Below are positions 59,687 to 64,000 of a DNA stretch of 64,000 nucleotides, piece by piece. The stretch is from Combretum micranthum (Eukaryota; Streptophyta; Magnoliopsida; Myrtales; Combretaceae): the NCBI GenBank assembly GCA_024138025.1, contig JAMXBD010000055.1, positions 558,001 to 622,000 on the forward strand, read 5' to 3'. A program made the position numbers and the translations under genes. The stretch's first letter is position 1. Each line of letters begins with the position of its first letter. The notes below the pieces were generated by a model. It saw only the letters and a list, made by a program, of their open reading frames with translations, searched no databases and was not told where the DNA came from.

Positions 59687-62600
59687 TAATTAAGGATTAT
59701 AATCTATAATTATCTTATTTTTATAATTTTTGGGTTTTACGTACAGGATTATCGGATTTAGATTCACTAAACTTAACATAGAACTAGATTGATCTTAGGG
59801 TTTCGATTTGACTTTTAATTTTTAGGGTTTACTTATACTTATCTTAAAATAATATCTCTATATATAAATCACATACTTAATGTGATACATTAAAGTTCAT
59901 AACTTTATTAAATAATTTTGTTTAGATTTTATTTCTTATGATAGTTTTATTAGATAATTATTAATAACATGTATAAGCTTATACAATTTACTCAAAATAA
60001 ACCAAACGCTTTAGAGTTAATTATAATTGATGGACCCATATAGGGTGAGAAGATGGTACAGATAATATTCCTTAAGTCGTGGTGGGACATTGTAATGGTA
60101 ACTTGCTTCGCAAGATATGAGTACACGGTGCAGATAAGCATGATAGTGACATAATTTTGGATGCGTAGGATGCATTTGGACGAGGGCATCTGGTCAGAAT
60201 TAGGTTTGCAGAAAATACATAATTATTGGGCAGGAGGCAAAACGCAGAAAATTGTACAACAATTTGACTTTGTTTTTTTATTAATATATATAAAAAGTAC
60301 AAATTGTATGGAGAATCTTGAAATGTTTTAAAGTTGTATGAATTATAATTTTCTTTAAAAAAAATCAAAGATTCAAGTGACGACTTTTTAAAATATACGA
60401 AGTGTTCATACAATTTATTTTAAATAATACATTTAGGTTTTAGGGGTATAGGTGTTGAATTTTTAAAAGTTAGGAGTTTGTGCCATTTTAAAAACTTTAA
60501 GTAGGTATTCATGTACTCTAAAATGAAATAAAAAACATGTTTACTTAAGTGACTTTGATTCTAATTCTATCCCTCGAGTATGGCTTGCTAGGTGTTGCTA
60601 AGTTACAATATGGAAGATTCGCCTTTTTCTATTTTAGTGGTCATAATAAGAAAATAATTAATCATGCATACGACTGTCCATCCCGTTAGCTTAAAAGGAG
60701 CTGTCTCGGGAAAATTGGGATTTTTGGAAATGGCTTATTAATTATTAAAGCCACCTCAATATCTAAAATTCTAATCTATGAGGTTGTTGATTCGAGAAAT
60801 TTGGTTCCACCCAATTTAACATGAAAAATGTACCGAATCAGTTGGACTTATGAAATGAAGTAAATACCATGTATTTCAACCTCGTGGAAAGATGAATACT
60901 AAAAGTAAAATGCAACGTATGTTGCTTAATTGGTCGATAACATCTAATAGAAAATTGATATTCCATCCATCATTGTAGAATGATTCAAATGATTATGTAT
61001 ACTTCTATATATCGAAGTTTTATTTGTTATCAGTCTAATATAATGCAGTTTATATAGAATATAGCAACTAGAATATTATCTAAACATATTTAACAGAAAT
61101 ATTATATCAGAATAGATCAACGTTTATGGATAAATTCAAATAGAAAGATCAATATTAATTTTAAGTGGATAAAGAATAAATCAATTTTGCATATAAAGTA
61201 GTGAAAATAATGAATCGATTACCGTGTCATTATAAAATATGCTTATATGACGTACTAAACAAAACGTTGAATTTGAATTTTTTTTTTTTAACTGCTTAAA
61301 ACATTGATTCCTTATTTATATCACTTTTGTTTCTATTTAATCACTTTGTGTAACGATAATCTATCTAATAAACCGCTTGAAAATTGGTCATCCTATATGA
61401 GAATACTCCAAACATCGATGTTCTAGACGTAGTTTTCCTTGTATTTGGCAAAGAAAAGAAGTTCTTCGTTCTAATCTCCCTTATCTTTCTTTTTCATATT
61501 ATCAAATACAAAACATCACAATCATCCACGTAGGTACCAGATGAGATGAGATAGTCACATATCACAACAAATACATTTAGATTTAATTTAATTTAATATA
61601 GTTATCCGACGACTTTGCGACGAATTCAACCGAAATGAATTCAAATTCCTTTGGCTTCATTTGTGTGTGTTTCAGTGATCGAGTTTGTTGGTACCACAAA
61701 AAACGTTTTCAAGTAAATCTACGCGGTTGCATAGAAAGATTGTCCGCGGCTTCCAACTATCTTCTTGATTGCGTCCTCAGGTACGCGTCGATGCACATTG
61801 ACCACAAGCTCACAAATCACCATCACTCTCTTCCTATCTCTACATGTGAAAAGTGCATGTTTATGATATTTTTGTTGCCATCATAATAATGCCCATAGCT
61901 AAAGGGTCACACAAGAACTCCTACATCTTACCATTATGTTCACATCCGGGCTATGAACCTTTATGAGTGCCCACTTAAATTTACACGTCATTCTAAAATA
62001 TAAAATATAAGTATTCATAATCCCCACATTAATAGCATATTATGGTTGAGTGTTATAATCATCTAATCTAAAATTTAAATAATGTATAATAGAAAAAAAT
62101 CTGATAAGATTTTTAGGTACCACTTCGATTCTGTAACAACCTATTTACTTTATTTGAAATCCTTTATTTAGGTCTCTAACACTGTATCTAGTATAGGAGA
62201 ATTGAGAGGAGGAGAAAACGAAGAGGATGAAATTCTATTTCTGCACTTAATTTGAAAAGAAAAAAATGAGAAAAAGGAAAGTAAATGTAATCTTTTCCCC
62301 ATCCCACCATTTTAATTTTTGTTCCCTCTCCTCCCGAATTTTTTTAAAATTACTCTTATGTCTTTCTTTATAAAATTACTTATTATTTTTTAGGGTATAT
62401 AAATAATTTGCCACTATATTTATTTTAACTTTTATAATAATCAAGATTTCATTAATCCATTTCCTAAAAACATGGAATAATTCAAATTTTCCAACAATTT
62501 ATTTTCTTTATTTTCTTTTCTTCATAATCTTTCTTTTTTAATTTATTCTGTCATGCCAAACAAAAGTGTAAGTGTCACATGAACTTGTTCTTTATTTATT

Positions 62601-62834
62601 ACAAAACTTGAATATCATATATTTATTTTCTTATTAGTTCATTTGCACTTGTCAAAAAATAAAAAGAAATATCTTTTTGGAATATTATAAAAACTTAAGT
62701 ACAATAAAGAATCCTTAAAAGTAGTTTTTTAGGCGTAAGAGTACTATCAAACACCTCCATTATATATACTCTCATAGATATCGCATAAGTTATTATATTG
62801 TTTGATAGTATTATTATCTTTATGGTATACTGCT
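59687..62834. other. Intergenic, AT-rich, no gene seen
   Basis: No recognised gene, RNA or clear transposon ends. A short open frame at 61635-61886 (+) has cysteines but no known motif and AT-rich codons; I do not call it a gene. Confidence 0.5.
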
Positions 62835-63667
62835 TGTTTGGTATGCAGGAATGAATCGGAATGGAATCGTGATTCCGGTTACATTGCTTTTTCTATGGTT
62901 GGAAGCTTTATGAGAAGGCAGAATCTCGATTCCTTAGAATCGACGATTTCGGCTTTAAGGTGGAATTTGATTCCGCCTTTGAGAAGGAGGAATCGCGATT
63001 CCATTCTCTCTTCCATTGAGCATTTTTACGCAAATTACATTTTTATCCTATATAAATTTATTATCTTATTTTTTTAGAGGGTATTTTTGGTAAATTCTAA
63101 TGTAAACCAATTCATATCCATTCCATTCCATGTTTGTATCCAAACAAAGGAATAGATTTATCATTCCCAATAGTACGTTTGGTATGAAGGAATGGACTGG
63201 AATGGAATCACGATTCCAGCTTCCATTCCTTGTCCTACGTTTGGAAGCGTTATAAAAAGCTGGAATCACGATTCCTTGGAATTAACAATTCCGGCTTAAA
63301 GGTGGAATTCGATTCCGTCTTTTAAAAGGCAGAATCGCGATTCCTTTCTGTCTTTTATTAAAGTTCTTAATTAAATTACCTATTTATCCTATATAAATTT
63401 AAAATATTATTATTTGTGAAATGTATTTTTATTAAATTGTAATATAAAATAATTCTTTTCAATTTCATTCCGTGTCCATATCCAAACAAGGAATGAATTT
63501 GTTATTTTTCTTATTGATTCCATTCCATTCCATTCCATTCCTTTGATTTCAATCTATTCCATTCCGACGATTCCTATGTACCAAACGTGACATCATTCCA
63601 TTCCATTTCATTCTTTCAATTCCAATCCATTCTATTTTGGACGATTCTTGTGTACCAAACATGACAT
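62835..63667. mobile_element. MITE with GTTTGGTA termini, disrupted by a related copy
   Basis: Outer copy A begins TTGTTTGGTATGCAGGAATG (62835) and ends TGTACCAAACATGACAT (to 63667). Its middle is interrupted by copy B. AATCGTGATTCC/GAATCGCGATTCC-type short palindromes recur inside. No coding sequence. Family assignment open. Confidence 0.65.
63170..63594. mobile_element. Inner MITE copy inserted into the outer copy
   Basis: Begins ATAGTACGTTTGGTATGAAG and ends GTACCAAACGTGACAT, about 15-bp inverted termini. The left half is colinear with copy A at an offset of 341 bp. CATTCCCA and CATTCCAT on the two sides could be a decayed 8-bp duplication, but CATTCC is abundant in this family. Confidence 0.6.
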
Positions 63668-64000
63668 AGGGTTTTTTCCATGAAAATAAATGGCCTGCCG
63701 TAAAGGCTTAGATAGCGTATCAACGGGCTGGATTTTATGAGTTACAAGTTCTAATAAAAAAAATATTGTCATGCTACCTTTGTTAAAGGAAAAGTTGGGG
63801 GATTCATATATTTCGAATTTCAAACAAGATCGGTATTTAAGTATTAGCGGTGAATTTCATTTGCTAAAATAAATTATATTGATTACATAAAAGGAATAAA
63901 TGAAAAGTTGGGAATCTGAATACGAAATTGTCTAAATAGGTATATCTTTCCTATGGTTAAAATGTTCACGAAGGAATACAATTATCTTTCCTATGAGAAT
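63668..64000. other. Intergenic window end, nothing recognised
   Basis: AT-rich, no supported feature. Confidence 0.5.

Noticed and set aside
61635..61886. 83-codon open frame with several cysteines
   Set aside because: No motif, signal peptide or homologue recognised; composition like the surrounding intergenic DNA.

Overview
This is nuclear DNA of a flowering plant, most likely a eudicot. It is AT-rich, the genes have many short GT-AG introns, and transposon debris fills most of the space between genes. The species cannot be named from the sequence alone. No rRNA, tRNA, CRISPR array or organelle DNA is supported.

Five protein-coding loci are supported. (1) 1897-2649 (+) is the last exon of a SANT/Myb-like nuclear protein that enters from outside the window. 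(2) 14560-17646 (+) is a complete 13-exon calreticulin gene of 424 codons. Its promoter carries a perfect ERSE (CCAAT-N9-CCACG), a perfect ERSE-II (ATTGG-N-CCACG), two UPRE-type boxes and a TATA box. (3) 19493-21383 (-) is a four-exon universal stress protein gene with a one-base frameshift in exon 1. (4) 23679-28855 (-) is a complete 10-exon homologue of the spliceosomal zinc-finger protein SNU23/ZMAT2, with a dead Ty3/gypsy integrase in its third intron. (5) 41042-41386 (-) is a single-exon DUF3511 protein. The genes are not an operon. What they share is only a leaning toward ER-stress folding, stress response and splicing.

The rest is a stratified mobile-element landscape. At 31096-39278 lies a complete but dead Ty1/copia insertion with paired LTRs and a perfect CATAC target-site duplication (TSD). 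Its 5' internal part (gag, protease, integrase) is replaced by a tandem array of TRIM-like units (short LTR, primer-binding site, tiny internal region, polypurine tract). One TRIM LTR is itself split by a 2454-bp gypsy-type solo LTR with a TTAGG duplication. Two long LTR-like gypsy segments in minus orientation lie at 50766-54550 and 57699-59686. The first carries five near-palindromes at about 52-bp spacing.

Four non-autonomous hAT-like elements (4522-5396, 12576-13260, 30046-30738, 49242-49953) have TAG-type termini and 8-bp duplications of varying quality. The second and fourth belong to one family. The fourth sits inside a long-TIR Mutator-like element (47754-50238). Other repeats are a pair of direct repeats at 6.2-7.8 kb, an inverted-repeat MITE at 9.4-9.7 kb, and a MITE inserted into its own kind at 62.8-63.7 kb. 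The remaining intergenic DNA is AT-rich with simple repeats and no recognisable genes.
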